Of a stretch of DNA of 64,000 nt, positions 1 through 7,650 are shown piece after piece. Position 1 is the stretch's first letter; every line of letters starts with the position of its first letter. The DNA comes from Flavobacterium sp. Its GTDB lineage: Bacteria > Bacteroidota > Bacteroidia > Flavobacteriales > Flavobacteriaceae. The stretch is from assembly GCF_017744675.1 (NCBI RefSeq), contig NZ_JAGIAV010000002.1:558001-622000 (forward strand), written 5' to 3'. Position numbers and translations under genes: made by a program. The notes beneath the pieces are model-generated. The model did not search any database. It worked only from the letters and a program-made list of their open reading frames with translations, and was not told the origin of the DNA.

Positions 1-1
1 A

Positions 2-541
2 AAATCCGCTAGATATTGCAACGGGAATGTTCCCGAATTGATCAAAACCATCAAAAAAGTGGGTGTTTTTGTCAATCAAAGTCAGGAAGAAATTCTAGAA
101 AAAGTAGAAAAACACAACTTGCAAGCCGTTCAATTACACGGAGAAGAATCGGTTGAATTTTGTGCCACTTTAAAAGAAAAACTTCCAAAGAAAATCGAAA
201 TCATCAAAGTCTTTTCTGCCGATGAAAATTTTGATTTTGAAATTATAAAACCTTTTGAAAATGTCTGTGATTATTTTCTGTTTGACACAAAAGGCAAATT
301 ACCAGGCGGAAACGGAACAACTTTCGACTGGAGCATATTAAAAAAATACAATTCGAAAAAGCCTTTCTTCTTAAGTGGCGGAATTGGAATGAACGAGTTA
401 AAAGCCATTGAAGAAATTTCAAAAACGAAATTACCTATTTATGCTGTCGATGTAAATAGTAAATTTGAAATCGAACCAGGGCTAAAAAATAAAAACCTAT
501 TAAGCAATTTTAAACGCAAATTTGAAATTGTAAACATCTAA
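2..541 (+). CDS. trpF: Phosphoribosylanthranilate isomerase TrpF, 5' end cut by window edge
   Basis: Catalyses the Amadori isomerisation of phosphoribosylanthranilate in tryptophan synthesis, in the cytoplasm. The reading frame is open from the first bases (KSARYCNGNVPEL, resembling the usual FxxxSPRY segment), so the gene begins before the window; the TTG at 38 is not the true start. Visible TrpF features are GVFVN, the VQLHG strand, the FDTKG/LPGGNG loop with its catalytic-region aspartate, and the C-terminal LSGGIG phosphate-binding loop followed by VDVNSKFE. TrpF is usually about 200 residues and about 179 are present, so roughly 20-40 are missing. It lies 11 bases before trpB in the same orientation, so the two are surely co-transcribed. 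Confidence 0.95.
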   Translation, partial: KSARYCNGNVPELIKTIKKVGVFVNQSQEEILEKVEKHNLQAVQLHGEESVEFCATLKEKLPKKIEIIKVFSADENFDFEIIKPFENVCDYFLFDTKGKLPGGNGTTFDWSILKKYNSKKPFFLSGGIGMNELKAIEEISKTKLPIYAVDVNSKFEIEPGLKNKNLLSNFKRKFEIVNI

Positions 542-552
542 ACTTTAAAAAA

Positions 553-1734
553 ATGAGTTTTAACGTCAACGAAAAAGGATATTACGGAGAATTTGGAGGA
601 GCTTACATCCCTGAAATGCTATATCCAAATGTAGAAGAATTACGTCAGAAATATTTAAGCATAATGGATGAGCCTGATTTTAAGGCAGAGTTTAACCAAT
701 TGCTGAAAGATTATGTTGGACGCCCTAGTCCGCTGTATTTTGCCAAACGTTTATCGGAGAAATACAACGCCAAAGTTTACCTAAAAAGAGAAGATTTAAA
801 CCATACTGGAGCACACAAAGTAAACAATACAATCGGGCAAATCTTATTGGCCAAACGTCTAGGCAAAAAAAGAATTATTGCCGAAACTGGAGCTGGACAA
901 CACGGTGTGGCAACTGCAACAGTTTGTGCTTTAATGGGAATTGAATGCATCGTTTACATGGGTGAAATCGACATTGCACGCCAAGCACCAAATGTAGCTC
1001 GTATGAAAATGTTAGGCGCAGAAGTTCGCCCAGCGCTTTCGGGTTCAAGAACTTTAAAAGATGCTACAAACGAAGCAATACGCGATTGGATTAACAATCC
1101 TGTTGACACACATTATATTATCGGATCGGCAATTGGACCGCATCCTTATCCTGATATGGTAACGCGTTTTCAGAGTATTATTTCTGAGGAAATTAAATGG
1201 CAGTTAAAAGAAAAAGAAGGACGTGAAAATCCAGATTATGTAGTCGCTTGTATCGGTGGCGGAAGTAATGCTGCTGGAACTTACTATCATTTCCTACACG
1301 AACCAGAAGTGGGAATCATTGCTGTTGAAGCGGCAGGAAAAGGTGTAGATAGCGGACACAGCGCAGCAACAAGCAAATTAGGAAAAGTTGGTGTTATTCA
1401 CGGTTGTAAAACGCTTTTAATGCAAACTCCAGACGGACAAATTACAGAACCGTATTCTATTTCTGCAGGTTTAGATTATCCAGGTGTCGGGCCTTTACAT
1501 GCGCATTTGGCTCAAACTGGAAGAGGCGAGTTTTTCTCTGTTACCGATGATGATGCCATGAACGCGGGTCTACAATTAACAAAATTGGAAGGAATTATTC
1601 CTGCAATCGAAAGTGCACACGCTTTTGCGGTTTTAGATCAGAAGAAATTTAAGCCTACAGACATTGTTGTGATTAGCCTTTCGGGTCGTGGCGACAAAGA
1701 TTTAGATAATTATATTGAGTATTTTAAATTGTAA
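553..1734 (+). CDS. trpB: Tryptophan synthase beta subunit
   Basis: Condenses indole with serine using pyridoxal phosphate to give tryptophan. The 393-residue length is normal for TrpB1. The N-terminus has GYYGEFGGAYIPE, the PLP lysine is Lys89 in HTGAHKVNN, the AETGAGQHG substrate loop follows, and the phosphate-binding loop is CIGGGSNA. The start ATG lies 11 bases after the trpF stop. Its partner trpA is not next door: two unrelated small genes and hairpin repeats separate them by about 1.3 kb, which is unusual because trpB and trpA are normally adjacent or overlapping. Confidence 0.98.
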   Translation: MSFNVNEKGYYGEFGGAYIPEMLYPNVEELRQKYLSIMDEPDFKAEFNQLLKDYVGRPSPLYFAKRLSEKYNAKVYLKREDLNHTGAHKVNNTIGQILLAKRLGKKRIIAETGAGQHGVATATVCALMGIECIVYMGEIDIARQAPNVARMKMLGAEVRPALSGSRTLKDATNEAIRDWINNPVDTHYIIGSAIGPHPYPDMVTRFQSIISEEIKWQLKEKEGRENPDYVVACIGGGSNAAGTYYHFLHEPEVGIIAVEAAGKGVDSGHSAATSKLGKVGVIHGCKTLLMQTPDGQITEPYSISAGLDYPGVGPLHAHLAQTGRGEFFSVTDDDAMNAGLQLTKLEGIIPAIESAHAFAVLDQKKFKPTDIVVISLSGRGDKDLDNYIEYFKL

Positions 1735-1805
1735 TAAAAATTATACTTTTGGATATCGCTAAAGCGGTTTCTGAAACTAAACAACTAACGAGAAAAAAAA
1801 TAATT

Positions 1806-2126
1806 ATGGAAAAATTATTTTCATACGGAACATTACGATCTAAACAAATTCAGATGCAGATTTTCAATAAAGTATTAACGGGAACTGCCGATCAGCTTCT
1901 TGGATACAAACTAAAAAGCCTGCAGATAGAAGAAGAATTTGGAATGGCAGATTATGTTGTTGCAATACCTAGTGAAAATGCAGCTGAAACCATTCATGGT
2001 GTTGTTTTTAATGTTTCAAGCTCAGATTTAGCAAAAGTAGATTTATTTGAATCTAACTCGTATAGAAGAATTCAGGTCAAGTTGAAATCAGGAACAGTAG
2101 CTTGGGTTTATACCGAAAATAAATAA
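1806..2126 (+). CDS. AIG2-like gamma-glutamylcyclotransferase family protein
   Basis: A 106-residue protein starting MEKLFSYGTLRS. The [FY]-YGTL[RK] motif at the very N-terminus is the substrate-binding signature of the GGCT/AIG2 fold, and a late acidic residue (VDLFESNSYRR, the VxxFE motif) fits the catalytic glutamate. The frame is open 19 codons further upstream from a TTG at 1749, but the conserved fold starts at the ATG at 1806. Members of this fold cleave gamma-glutamyl amides or isopeptides; the substrate here cannot be told. It sits between trpB and trpA, followed after 4 bases by a nitrilase-family gene. Two amide-processing enzymes in a row may act together, but that is only inference. 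Confidence 0.8.
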   Translation: MEKLFSYGTLRSKQIQMQIFNKVLTGTADQLLGYKLKSLQIEEEFGMADYVVAIPSENAAETIHGVVFNVSSSDLAKVDLFESNSYRRIQVKLKSGTVAWVYTENK

Positions 2127-2130
2127 TAAA

Positions 2131-2868
2131 ATGATTTTAGCAGCGGCACAGACCAAACCCAAAAGAGGAAATATTGCTTCAAATTTATTAGACCATTATC
2201 GTTTTATTGAATTGGCTGCACAAAATGGAGCTCAATTAATTGTTTTTCCTGAAATGTCAATTACTGGATACGAAAGGGAAAACGCAATGGAATTGGCTTT
2301 CGCCCAAGATGATTACAGAATAAACCATCTAAAAGACTTAGCTACTGATAATAATATTGTTATTATTGCTGGCGCTCCTATTTTAATTGAAGATCAGTTA
2401 TTTATTGGCGAATTTATTATTGCTCCAAATGATTCGGTTTCTATTTATACCAAACAGTATCTGCATGAAGGCGAAGATGATTTTTTTCAGTCGGCATTTG
2501 ATTTTAATCCGATGATTATAATTGAAAATCAAAATATTTCATTTGCAATTTGTGCTGATATTGATAATCCGAAACATTCAGAAAGCGCTGCCAAAAATGA
2601 TACTGATATTTATATTGCCAGTATTTTCTTTTCTCCAAACGGAATTCCGAATGCCTATAGAGATTTGCAAAACTACGCTAAAAAACACAAAATGAATGTT
2701 TTGATGTCAAATTTCAGCGGAGAATCTTGGGGTTCGCCTTCTGCTGAACAAAGTGCATTCTGGAACAATAAAGGAGAATTAGTTGCTCAAATGAATGATT
2801 CGGATTCTGGATTATTGCTTGTTGAAAAACAAGGTGATGACTGGACGAGTAAAATCATTACAACATAA
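2131..2868 (+). CDS. Carbon-nitrogen hydrolase (nitrilase superfamily)
   Basis: A 245-residue cytoplasmic hydrolase of the nitrilase/amidase superfamily. All three catalytic positions are visible: glutamate in FPEMSITGYE, lysine in YTKQYLHEGE and cysteine in FAICADIDNP. The N-terminus (ILAAAQTKPKRGNI) is typical. The family splits amides or nitriles through a thioimidate/acyl-enzyme; the substrate is not evident. The GEDDFF segment after the lysine is common in small stand-alone bacterial members. It follows the GGCT-like gene by 4 bases, so translation is probably coupled. Its placement inside the trp cluster suggests co-expression with tryptophan synthesis but does not show a role in it. 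Confidence 0.88.
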   Translation: MILAAAQTKPKRGNIASNLLDHYRFIELAAQNGAQLIVFPEMSITGYERENAMELAFAQDDYRINHLKDLATDNNIVIIAGAPILIEDQLFIGEFIIAPNDSVSIYTKQYLHEGEDDFFQSAFDFNPMIIIENQNISFAICADIDNPKHSESAAKNDTDIYIASIFFSPNGIPNAYRDLQNYAKKHKMNVLMSNFSGESWGSPSAEQSAFWNNKGELVAQMNDSDSGLLLVEKQGDDWTSKIITT

Positions 2869-2872
2869 ATTC

Positions 2873-2951
2873 CTGCAAGGTTTTCAAGACCTTGTAGGTA
2901 TAAATAAATCACATAAAATAAGAAACCTACAAGGTCTTGAAAACCTTGCAG
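2873..2951. repeat. 27-bp perfect inverted repeat with 25-base loop
   Basis: The left arm (2873-2899) begins CTGCAAGGTTTTCAAGACC and the right arm (2925-2951) is its exact reverse complement. The transcript would fold into a very stable hairpin just after the nitrilase stop. No clean U-tract follows, so it is not an ordinary terminator. It looks like one of the palindromic repeat families scattered between flavobacterial genes. Confidence 0.9.
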
Positions 2952-2983
2952 ATGCAAAATAAATTACAACTAAACAAAAAATA

Positions 2984-3010
2984 CCTAACACGTTTTGAAA
3001 ACTTGTTAGG
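2984..3010. repeat. 27-base near-perfect palindrome before trpA
   Basis: The arms are CCTAACA and TGTTAGG with a GTTTT/AAAAC core; only one pair (C/T) is mismatched. It lies 33 bases after the longer inverted repeat and 16 bases before the trpA start, so it would form a second hairpin in the trpA leader. Its relation to the previous repeat is structural, not sequence identity. Confidence 0.75.
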
Positions 3011-3026
3011 ATAAAAAATATTAAAA

Positions 3027-3788
3027 ATGAACAGAATAACTCACAAATTACAAGAAGATAAAAAGATACTTTCTATTTATTTTTCTGCCGGATATCCGAA
3101 CTTAAACGATACGGTGCAGATTATTCAGGATTTAGAAAAAAACGGAGTGGATTTAATCGAAATCGGACTTCCGTTTAGTGATCCATTAGCAGACGGACCA
3201 ACGATTCAGGCTAGTTCTACGCAGGCACTTCATAACGGAATGACTACTCAGATTCTTTTCGATCAGCTGAAGAACATTCGCGAAAGCGTAAAAATTCCGT
3301 TGATCATTATGGGCTATTTTAATCCGATGTTACAATACGGAGTTGAAGCTTTCTGCCAGAAATGTGCAGAAATCGGAATTGACGGTTTAATTATTCCAGA
3401 TCTTCCAGTTGATGTTTATGCCGAAGAATACAAAGCAATTTTCGAAAAATATGGTTTAATCAATGTGTTTTTGATTACGCCTCAAACTTCAGAAGAACGC
3501 ATTCGTTTTATCGACAGTGTTTCAAACGGATTTATTTATATGGTAAGTTCTGCAAGTGTTACAGGTTCTCAAGCAGGTTTTGGAGACATTCAAGAAACAT
3601 ACTTCGAAAGAATTGCCAATATGGATTTGAAAAATCCTCAAATTGTTGGTTTCGGAATTTCAAATAAAGAAACTTTCAATCAAGCAACAAAATATGCAAA
3701 AGGTGCCATTATCGGAAGTGCTTTCATTAAACATTTAGCAGAAAAAGGAAGCAGAAAAATTGCTCAGTTTGTTGGGGAGATTCGATAG
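3027..3788 (+). CDS. trpA: Tryptophan synthase alpha subunit
   Basis: Cleaves indole-3-glycerol phosphate to indole and glyceraldehyde 3-phosphate, passing indole to TrpB. It is 253 residues, a normal length. The catalytic pair is Glu45 in DLIEIGLPFSDP and Asp56 in PLADGPTIQ. GYFNPMLQYG and the phosphate-binding GFGISN and GSAFIKHL segments are intact. The ATG start sits behind two hairpin repeats, and a strong intrinsic terminator follows at 3813, marking the end of the trp transcription unit. Confidence 0.98.
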   Translation: MNRITHKLQEDKKILSIYFSAGYPNLNDTVQIIQDLEKNGVDLIEIGLPFSDPLADGPTIQASSTQALHNGMTTQILFDQLKNIRESVKIPLIIMGYFNPMLQYGVEAFCQKCAEIGIDGLIIPDLPVDVYAEEYKAIFEKYGLINVFLITPQTSEERIRFIDSVSNGFIYMVSSASVTGSQAGFGDIQETYFERIANMDLKNPQIVGFGISNKETFNQATKYAKGAIIGSAFIKHLAEKGSRKIAQFVGEIR

Positions 3789-3812
3789 ATAACTTATATA
3801 AATTATTCGTAG

Positions 3813-3850
3813 ACGGTATTTAAAAACAATTTTTAAATACCGTTTTTTAA
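3813..3850 (+). terminator. Intrinsic terminator of the trp operon
   Basis: A 14-bp perfect stem (ACGGTATTTAAAAA at 3813-3826 with 3830-3843), a 3-base loop and a following T-rich tract, 24 bases after the trpA stop. Confidence 0.85.
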
Positions 3851-3889
3851 TTTTAAGAATCTGTAAACATAACCTTTTTAAATATTTTA

Positions 3890-3897
3890 TACCTTTG
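3890..3897 (+). promoter_or_regulatory. TAnnTTTG -7 box of the toxin-antitoxin pair
   Basis: TACCTTTG matches the Bacteroidota -7 consensus TAnnTTTG and stands 16 bases before the antitoxin ATG, just after the trp terminator. No clear -33 TTG was found at the right distance. Confidence 0.55.
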
Positions 3898-3913
3898 AAT
3901 AAAATCAATTATT

Positions 3914-4156
3914 ATGGATTTAGAAGCTCGTAAAATATCATTTGTACAAGAATTTCTTAGGTTACAAAATGAAGAAATAGTCAATCAACTCGAAAAATTG
4001 CTTCATGAGCAAAAAGTACAATTATTAGATTTGGAAATGAAGCCTATGAGTTTGGATCAATTTAATAATGAAATTGACAAATCTGTAGATGATGTTGCTA
4101 ATGGCCGAATTACCTCAGCCAAAGATTTAAAATCAAGAATTCAGAAATGGGATTAA
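3914..4156 (+). CDS. Probable antitoxin of a RelE/ParE-type module
   Basis: An 80-residue, charged, mainly helical protein (many Glu, Lys, Leu) with no signal peptide. It resembles the short antitoxins that precede ParE toxins in Bacteroidota. The N-terminal half (FVQEFLRLQNEEIVNQLEKLL) reads as a helix pair and the C-terminal half (MSLDQFNNEIDKSVDDVANG) as the likely toxin-wrapping segment. The gene overlaps the downstream toxin gene by 10 bases, the usual coupling for such pairs. No clear ribbon-helix-helix or Xre domain can be pointed to, so the family is unassigned and the call leans on the neighbour. Confidence 0.7.
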   Translation: MDLEARKISFVQEFLRLQNEEIVNQLEKLLHEQKVQLLDLEMKPMSLDQFNNEIDKSVDDVANGRITSAKDLKSRIQKWD

Positions 4157-4464
4157 CTGTTTATTGGACTCAATTTGCCGAGGACAAGCTTACAGATATT
4201 TTTGAATATTATAAATATAAAGCTGGAGTAAAAGTCGCAAAAGCACTAATAGATGGTTTAGTAGATTCTTCGCTTTCACTTGAATATAATGCTTATGGCG
4301 GTCAGAAAGAGGAACTTTTATCTGAAAGAATTCAGGATTTTAGATATTTAGTTTTTAAAAATTATAAAATTATTTACTGGATTGATGAATACAGAAATGT
4401 TGTTTATGTTACCAATGTATTTGATACCAGACAAAATCCTATCAAAATAAAATTAGACAAATAA
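4147..4464 (+). CDS. RelE/ParE family toxin
   Basis: A 105-residue protein of the RelE/ParE fold. It has the N-terminal helix VYWTQFAEDKLTDIFEYYKYKAG, the GxxxELLSERIQDFRYLVFKNYKIIYWID core strands and the terminal VYVTNVFDTRQNP strand typical of the family. RelE members cleave mRNA on the ribosome and ParE members poison gyrase; the arginine-containing end DTRQNP is seen in both, so the target is not decided here. It starts inside the antitoxin gene (10-base overlap) and is followed by its own terminator. Confidence 0.85.
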   Translation: MGLTVYWTQFAEDKLTDIFEYYKYKAGVKVAKALIDGLVDSSLSLEYNAYGGQKEELLSERIQDFRYLVFKNYKIIYWIDEYRNVVYVTNVFDTRQNPIKIKLDK

Positions 4465-4474
4465 ATCCTGTAAG

Positions 4475-4506
4475 AGCTGAAATACCTAGTGTTTCAGCTT
4501 TTTTTT
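4475..4506 (+). terminator. Intrinsic terminator of the toxin-antitoxin pair
   Basis: AGCTGAAA (4475-4482) pairs with TTTCAGCT (4492-4499) around a 9-base loop, followed by a run of T. Confidence 0.85.
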
Positions 4507-4556
4507 GCTCCCAAAATATCGAAACCGTTTTATGTTAATATTATGTTAAAATAAAA

Positions 4557-4594
4557 TTAAACAAGCGTTTAAATTAAACAAGTGTTTAATTTTG
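4557..4594 (+). promoter_or_regulatory. Tandem TetR operators overlapping a TAATTTTG promoter
   Basis: Two copies of TTAAACA-AG-TGTTTAA lie 17 bases apart start to start (4557-4572 and 4574-4589). The second is a perfect 7+7 palindrome; the first has one changed base (CGTTTAA). The second copy runs into TAATTTTG (4587-4594), a perfect -7 box, so a bound repressor would block the polymerase. The regulator gene begins 21 bases later, which points to autorepression and control of the efflux genes behind it. Confidence 0.75.
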
Positions 4595-4615
4595 CATTCG
4601 ATTAGAAACAATACC

Positions 4616-5245
4616 ATGTCAAACATCGAATTAAACGATAAAAAAATTCAGATTCTTAACGTTGCTGAAAAGCTGTTTTCTGAGAAAGGATTTGAAGGTA
4701 CATCGATACGAGATATCTCTAAAGAGGCAAAAATCAACATTGCCATGGTCTCGTATTATTTTGGTTCAAAAGAAAGGCTCTTAGAAGCTCTAATTTTCTA
4801 CAAAACTGTTGATTTAAAATTACAACTCGAAAATTTATTACAGGAAAATCTTCAACCGCTTGAAAAAGTCAATAAATTAATCGAAATTTACATTAACAGA
4901 ATTTGCCTTAACAAGGGGATTTACAGAGTGTTACATTTTGAACTTTACAATAAAAAGAGAGAAAAAAGCCTTCAAGCTTTTACAGAATTAAAAAAAGGAA
5001 ATTTAAAATCTGTTGAAAGCATCATCAACCAAGGACAAGCGCAAGGCGTTTTTAGAAAGGATATTAATATCCAACTTATTACACCAACGATTATTGGAAC
5101 CTTTTTTCACTTTCACATGAATCGCTCTTTCTTCGAAGAATTATTGGATTTAAAAACAGAAGAAAAGTTTAACAATTACATTAAAAACGATCTTACAAAG
5201 CACATTCAACAAACTATAAAAGCGCTACTTGTTTATGAAAATTAG
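4616..5245 (+). CDS. TetR/AcrR family repressor of the efflux operon
   Basis: A 209-residue cytoplasmic DNA-binding regulator. The N-terminal helix-turn-helix is plain: ILNVAEKLFSEKGFEGTS, then IRDISKEAKINIAMVSYYFGSKE (about residues 29-52). The C-terminal ligand-binding part is variable. I start it at the ATG at 4616; the frame extends 8 codons to a TTG at 4592, but that lies inside the promoter box. Its end overlaps the next gene by 11 bases, so it is the first gene of an operon with TolC, HlyD and MFS genes. Family knowledge plus the tandem palindromes upstream imply it represses the operon until a toxic ligand binds. Confidence 0.9.
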   Translation: MSNIELNDKKIQILNVAEKLFSEKGFEGTSIRDISKEAKINIAMVSYYFGSKERLLEALIFYKTVDLKLQLENLLQENLQPLEKVNKLIEIYINRICLNKGIYRVLHFELYNKKREKSLQAFTELKKGNLKSVESIINQGQAQGVFRKDINIQLITPTIIGTFFHFHMNRSFFEELLDLKTEEKFNNYIKNDLTKHIQQTIKALLVYEN

Positions 5246-6554
5246 TCAATTAATGCTCTTTGGAGTTTTCTTTATCGGAATATCTTCAGTAGAAGCACAA
5301 GAAAAAACAAGTTTAACCTTGGGCGAGGCCGTAAAAATGGCTTGGGAAAAGAGTAACGAAGTTACGCTTGCCAATACTAAGGTAAACACAAAAATGTACG
5401 AATTAAAAACCGTAAAAAATAATCAGTACCCAGACATTAAAGTTTCTGGCCAATACCAACGTTTAACAAAAGCCTCAATCGATCTTCCTAATCAAGGTCA
5501 AAGTGCTTCTTTAGCTTCGCCTGATAGAGCTATGATAGGAATGGCAAATTTAAGTCTGCCAATTTTTGCTGGATTTAAAATTCAAAACAGCATTGATGCT
5601 TACGACAGCATGTACGAAGCAGAAACTGCCAATGCTGCTAAAACTAAAGAAGATGTTACTTTAAAAGTAATCACTTATTATACGGCATTATATAAAGCTC
5701 AAAAAACTTTAGACGTTTTAAATGAGAACCAAAAAAGTGCTAAACAACGTGTTACTGATTTTACAGAGTTGGAGAAAAACGGAATTATTCCGAGAAATGA
5801 TTTATTAAAAGCGCAATTATTAGTTTCTAAAACACAATTATCTATTGATGAAGCTAATAATAACATTAATAACATCAATTACTACCTAACGACATTACTT
5901 AAATTAGATCCTAGTGTAAAAATTCAGGTAAACGAAGAAGATTTCTTTAATCTAAAAACAAGCAATTCTATTACATCTGATGCTGTTGCGCTTGAAAACA
6001 GAAAAGATTTGGAAGCAGTTAGATTACAAGGAAAAGCCTCTGAAGCAAATATTAAAGTAGCAAAAGCAGGATATTATCCATCAATCTCATTACTTGGCGG
6101 TTATACAGCGTTGGATCTTAAAGATATCATTACTGTAAAATACGCAATGAATTTCGGAATCGGATTATCTTATGATTTATCAGGAATTCTAAAAAACAAC
6201 GTGCATGTTAAAGAGGCAGAAAGCAGAGCTTTGGAAGTAAAAAACACTGAAGCTATTATGACGGACCGAATTAAAGTTGAAGTTCAAAAATCTATTGAAG
6301 ATTACGACTTAGCAATCAACCAAAGTGTGGTTTATGACGAAGCGCTTCAGCAAGCTGCAGAAAATTACAGATTAGTAAAAGATAAATTCGACAACGGTTT
6401 ATCTGACACTAATGATTTGGTAGAAGCCGATGTAGAACATTTAAATGCCAAAATTCAAACTGCTTTATCTAAAGCAACAATTATTCAAAAATATTACGAA
6501 TTACTTTCAGTATCAGGACAATTATCACAATCATTCAATCTTTCTAAAATATAA
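5235..6554 (+). CDS. TolC-family outer membrane efflux protein
   Basis: A 439-residue protein with a signal peptide ending near VEAQEK, followed by two long alpha-helical repeats typical of the outer membrane efflux protein family (LGEAVKMAWEKSNEV start; the DRAMIGMANLSLPIFAGFKI strand segment; SISLLGGYT later). It forms the trimeric exit duct for the inner-membrane pump encoded just downstream. The preferred start is the ATG at 5235, which overlaps the repressor gene by 11 bases; a TTG at 5229 is also in frame. The periplasmic adaptor begins 12 bases after its stop. Confidence 0.93.
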   Translation: MKISQLMLFGVFFIGISSVEAQEKTSLTLGEAVKMAWEKSNEVTLANTKVNTKMYELKTVKNNQYPDIKVSGQYQRLTKASIDLPNQGQSASLASPDRAMIGMANLSLPIFAGFKIQNSIDAYDSMYEAETANAAKTKEDVTLKVITYYTALYKAQKTLDVLNENQKSAKQRVTDFTELEKNGIIPRNDLLKAQLLVSKTQLSIDEANNNINNINYYLTTLLKLDPSVKIQVNEEDFFNLKTSNSITSDAVALENRKDLEAVRLQGKASEANIKVAKAGYYPSISLLGGYTALDLKDIITVKYAMNFGIGLSYDLSGILKNNVHVKEAESRALEVKNTEAIMTDRIKVEVQKSIEDYDLAINQSVVYDEALQQAAENYRLVKDKFDNGLSDTNDLVEADVEHLNAKIQTALSKATIIQKYYELLSVSGQLSQSFNLSKI

Positions 6555-6566
6555 TCGATAGCTCTC

Positions 6567-7646
6567 ATGGAAAAGAAAAAGACAAATAAAAAATTCATCA
6601 TCATACTAACCGTAATGGTATTATTGGGAGGAACTTACGGAATATCAAAATATTTACACGGTCAAGCTCACGAAGAAACAGATGATGCTCAGATCGAGAA
6701 AAAAATGAATCCAATTATCCCAAGAGTTTCTGGATACATCAGCAAAGTGTATGTGAAAGATAATGATTATGTAAAAAAAGGAGATACTTTATTTACTATC
6801 GACAAGAGAGATTATCAATTGAAGATTGATGAAGCTAATGCTGCTTTATTAGGAGCTGAAGGTCAATACGAAGCTGCAAAAGCTGATATCGGAAGTGCTT
6901 ATGCAAGTATTTCTGTTTCAGATGCTCAAATGAGATCGGCAAGCGGTTCTATCGAAAGTGCAAAAATTAGATTGAGACAGCTTACAAATGATTACAATCG
7001 TTACAATAACTTGTACAAAACTCATACAATTACAAAACAACAATATGAGCAAGCTTTAACAGCAAAAGAGGAAGCTGAAAACCAAGTTCGAGTTTTAGAG
7101 CAACAGCAAAAAGCGACTTCTTACCAAAAATCGGTTATTCAGTCAAAATCTAAAGTTTCAGACAAACAGACAGAAGTTGCCGCAGCCAATATCAAAAAAG
7201 CAAAAACAATGCTTGATGTTGCTCACTTAAACCTTTCTTATACTGTTGTTACTGCTGCAATTGACGGTCAGGTTTCTAAAGTTGATATTCAGCCAGGACA
7301 ATTGGTTCAGCCAGGACAATCTTTATTCTATATCATTAATAATAGCGAAGCTTGGGTTGTAGCTAACTTTAAAGAAACACAATTAAACAAAATGGTTGTG
7401 GGACAAAAAGTAAGCTTAAAAGTTGATGCTTATCCAAACTACGAATTTAAAGGAACTGTAACATCATTTTCTCCTGCAACAGGATCTCGTTTTTCATTAT
7501 TGCCTCCTGATAATGCAACAGGAAACTTCGTTAAAACAATTCAGAGATTACCAGTAAAAATTAGTATCGACCAATCAAACGATCCTGAAAAAGTAAAACT
7601 TTTAAGACCAGGGATGAATGTTGATGTAGATGTACATGTAAAATAA
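6567..7646 (+). CDS. HlyD/EmrA-type membrane fusion protein
   Basis: A 359-residue periplasmic adaptor anchored by one N-terminal membrane helix (FIIILTVMVLLGGTYGIS). A lipoyl-like half follows (IIPRVSGYISKVYVKDNDYVKKGDTL), then a long coiled-coil hairpin rich in Ala, Lys and Gln (about 90-210), the second lipoyl half (AAIDGQVSKVDIQPGQLVQPGQ) and a beta-barrel segment (GSRFSLLPPDNATGNFVKTIQRLPVKI) typical of EmrA. It links the MFS pump to the TolC-like duct. It lies 12 bases after the TolC gene and 4 before the pump gene. Confidence 0.93.
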   Translation: MEKKKTNKKFIIILTVMVLLGGTYGISKYLHGQAHEETDDAQIEKKMNPIIPRVSGYISKVYVKDNDYVKKGDTLFTIDKRDYQLKIDEANAALLGAEGQYEAAKADIGSAYASISVSDAQMRSASGSIESAKIRLRQLTNDYNRYNNLYKTHTITKQQYEQALTAKEEAENQVRVLEQQQKATSYQKSVIQSKSKVSDKQTEVAAANIKKAKTMLDVAHLNLSYTVVTAAIDGQVSKVDIQPGQLVQPGQSLFYIINNSEAWVVANFKETQLNKMVVGQKVSLKVDAYPNYEFKGTVTSFSPATGSRFSLLPPDNATGNFVKTIQRLPVKISIDQSNDPEKVKLLRPGMNVDVDVHVK

Positions 7647-7650
7647 ATAA

